Positions 6,136-6,409 of a DNA stretch of 6,409 bases are shown piece after piece; the first letter of the stretch is position 1; the number at the start of each line of letters is the position of its first letter. A model generated the notes under the pieces. The model made no database searches, was not told where the DNA came from, and worked only from the letters and a program-made list of their open reading frames with translations. The position numbers and the translations under genes are program-made. Source of the DNA: JANWHZ01 sp041487535 (GTDB lineage: Bacteria > Patescibacteriota > Saccharimonadia > Saccharimonadales > UBA4665); NCBI GenBank assembly GCA_041487535.1, contig JBGPNM010000059.1, positions 1 through 6,409 of the forward strand, given 5' to 3'.

Positions 6136-6206
6136 ATGTATTTCCAGCCTGAACCGCGTTCCGTTATCGGTATATGAACAGTACACGGGCACGCGAAAAG
6201 AGCAGC

Positions 6207-6233
6207 CCGGGCTTGGATTCACTCCAAGCCCGG
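6207..6233. repeat. Perfect 11-bp GC-rich hairpin
   Basis: CCGGGCTTGGA (6207-6217) and TCCAAGCCCGG (6223-6233) form a perfect 11-bp stem around a 5-nt loop (TTCAC). Read on the minus strand it is followed after 7 nt by TTTT (6199-6196), so it may be a second, imperfect terminator for the minus strand. On the plus strand no T-tract follows. Confidence 0.75.
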
Positions 6234-6240
6234 CGCGATG

Positions 6241-6267
6241 ATAAACTGAGCGGTTAGCGAAGTTTAT
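6241..6267 (+). repeat. Hairpin with tandem G-A internal motif
   Basis: ATAAACT (6241-6247) pairs with AGTTTAT (6261-6267). Inside, GA (6248-6249) faces GA (6259-6260), then GC pairs with GC around loop GGTTA. In plus-strand RNA this gives two adjacent G-A oppositions in the sheared tandem arrangement, a stable RNA motif. On the minus strand the same positions are pyrimidine mismatches. Confidence 0.6.
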
Positions 6268-6276
6268 ATGCCGAAC

Positions 6277-6316
6277 CGGAGTCGTTCTATCAAATTAAAG
6301 AATTAGAACGACACCG
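6277..6316. repeat. 13-bp inverted repeat, one mismatch, 14-nt loop
   Basis: GTCGTTCTA (6281-6289) and TAGAACGAC (6304-6312) are perfect reverse complements. Past an A/A mismatch, CGG (6277-6279) pairs with CCG (6314-6316). The loop is AT-rich (TCAAATTAAAGAAT). It may be an RNA hairpin or, in DNA, an operator-like dyad; no T-tract follows on either strand. Confidence 0.65.
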
Positions 6317-6325
6317 CGTGAAGCT

Positions 6326-6346
6326 ATAGAAAAACCCGAAGGGTTT
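6326..6346 (-). terminator. Intrinsic terminator of the right-edge gene
   Basis: On the minus strand AAACCC, loop TTC, GGGTTT form a 6-bp stem that runs straight into a five-T tract (TTTTTCTAT). It starts 11 nt after the TAA of the partial gene at the right edge, as expected for that gene's terminator. In the plus direction the loop is GAA and the following GTCTC is not T-rich, so it works mainly for the minus strand. Confidence 0.7.
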
Positions 6347-6357
6347 GTCTCATGTAC

Positions 6358-6409
6358 TTATGCTTTGCCGGCTGAGTTGAAGTCGTCAATCTTACTTTCT
6401 ACTACTGCC
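6358..6409 (-). CDS. C-terminal end of an unidentified protein (partial)
   Basis: Sixteen codons ending in TAA (6358-6360) are in the window: AVVESKIDDFNSAGKA. The acidic/basic composition is that of a soluble C-terminus, and the ending is too short to identify. That it is a real gene end is supported mainly by the intrinsic terminator 11 nt after the stop. The rest lies to the right of the window. Confidence 0.5.
   Translation of the reverse strand, partial: AVVESKIDDFNSAGKA

Larger units (their letters stand above)
6078..6357. other. 280-nt gene-free region with serial hairpins
   Basis: No plausible coding region, tRNA or known small RNA is seen on either strand. The left part (6083-6200) should contain the kinase promoter, and TATAAA (6117-6122, plus) and TATATG (6171-6176, plus) are -10-like but lack convincing -35 boxes. 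The right part holds three hairpins and a terminator, annotated separately. The close spacing of hairpins (7 and 9 nt) suggests either stacked transcription stops or a small structured RNA. Confidence 0.6.

Noticed and set aside
5385..6152. A 255-codon open frame on the plus strand opposite the kinase gene
   Set aside because: The minus strand carries clear PfkB motifs (NVGGDQEGR, DRTGAGDAF); the plus-strand product has no recognisable motif and is an antisense shadow of GC-rich coding sequence.
6078..6357. tRNA, SRP RNA or other standard RNA gene
   Set aside because: No cloverleaf with a GTTCRA T-loop and no SRP-type GGAAGG core was found on either strand.
1..6409. CRISPR array, phage, toxin-antitoxin or defence system
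   Set aside because: There are no regularly spaced direct repeats and no cas, toxin, integrase or transposase motifs in any credible gene.

Overview
The window looks like chromosomal DNA of a Patescibacteria/CPR bacterium, most likely Candidatus Saccharibacteria. This is an inference. It rests on moderately GC-rich coding sequence read with the standard code, start codons placed six bases after a -10 box (leaderless mRNAs), a GT-C type membrane enzyme, a pilin-like one-helix surface protein, and a 411-residue protein of a type I associate with this group. I could run no search, so the lineage is not proven.

Layout. Positions 1-3265 hold four genes on the minus strand. Read in transcription order they are an uncharacterised 411-aa protein (3265-2030), a LOG/SLOG-type Rossmann protein (1996-1343), a membrane-anchored exported protein with a PsbP-like domain (1281-634), and the N-terminal third of the excinuclease subunit UvrB, which runs off the left edge (611-1). 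The gaps are short (22-61 nt), but each holds a credible promoter-like element, so the genes may be transcribed independently as well as by read-through.

A 109-nt divergent intergenic region (3266-3374) carries back-to-back promoters. From it a 504-aa polytopic membrane protein of GT-C glycosyltransferase type runs rightward (3375-4889). It converges on a PfkB-family sugar/nucleoside kinase on the minus strand (6068-5064). Between the two stop codons lies a 165-nt imperfect inverted repeat (4889-5053) that fills nearly the whole gap.

Right of the kinase there is about 280 nt without a gene (6078-6357). It holds three consecutive hairpins and then an intrinsic terminator that serves a minus-strand gene, of which only the last 16 codons are in the window.

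The genes do not form one pathway: DNA repair, nucleotide-binding, cell-surface and kinase functions sit side by side. There is no transposase, phage gene, CRISPR array or recognisable defence cassette. The most unusual material is non-coding: the 165-nt hairpin element, whose base changes favour folding as plus-strand RNA, and the multi-hairpin segment at 6207-6316, which includes a tandem G-A motif.
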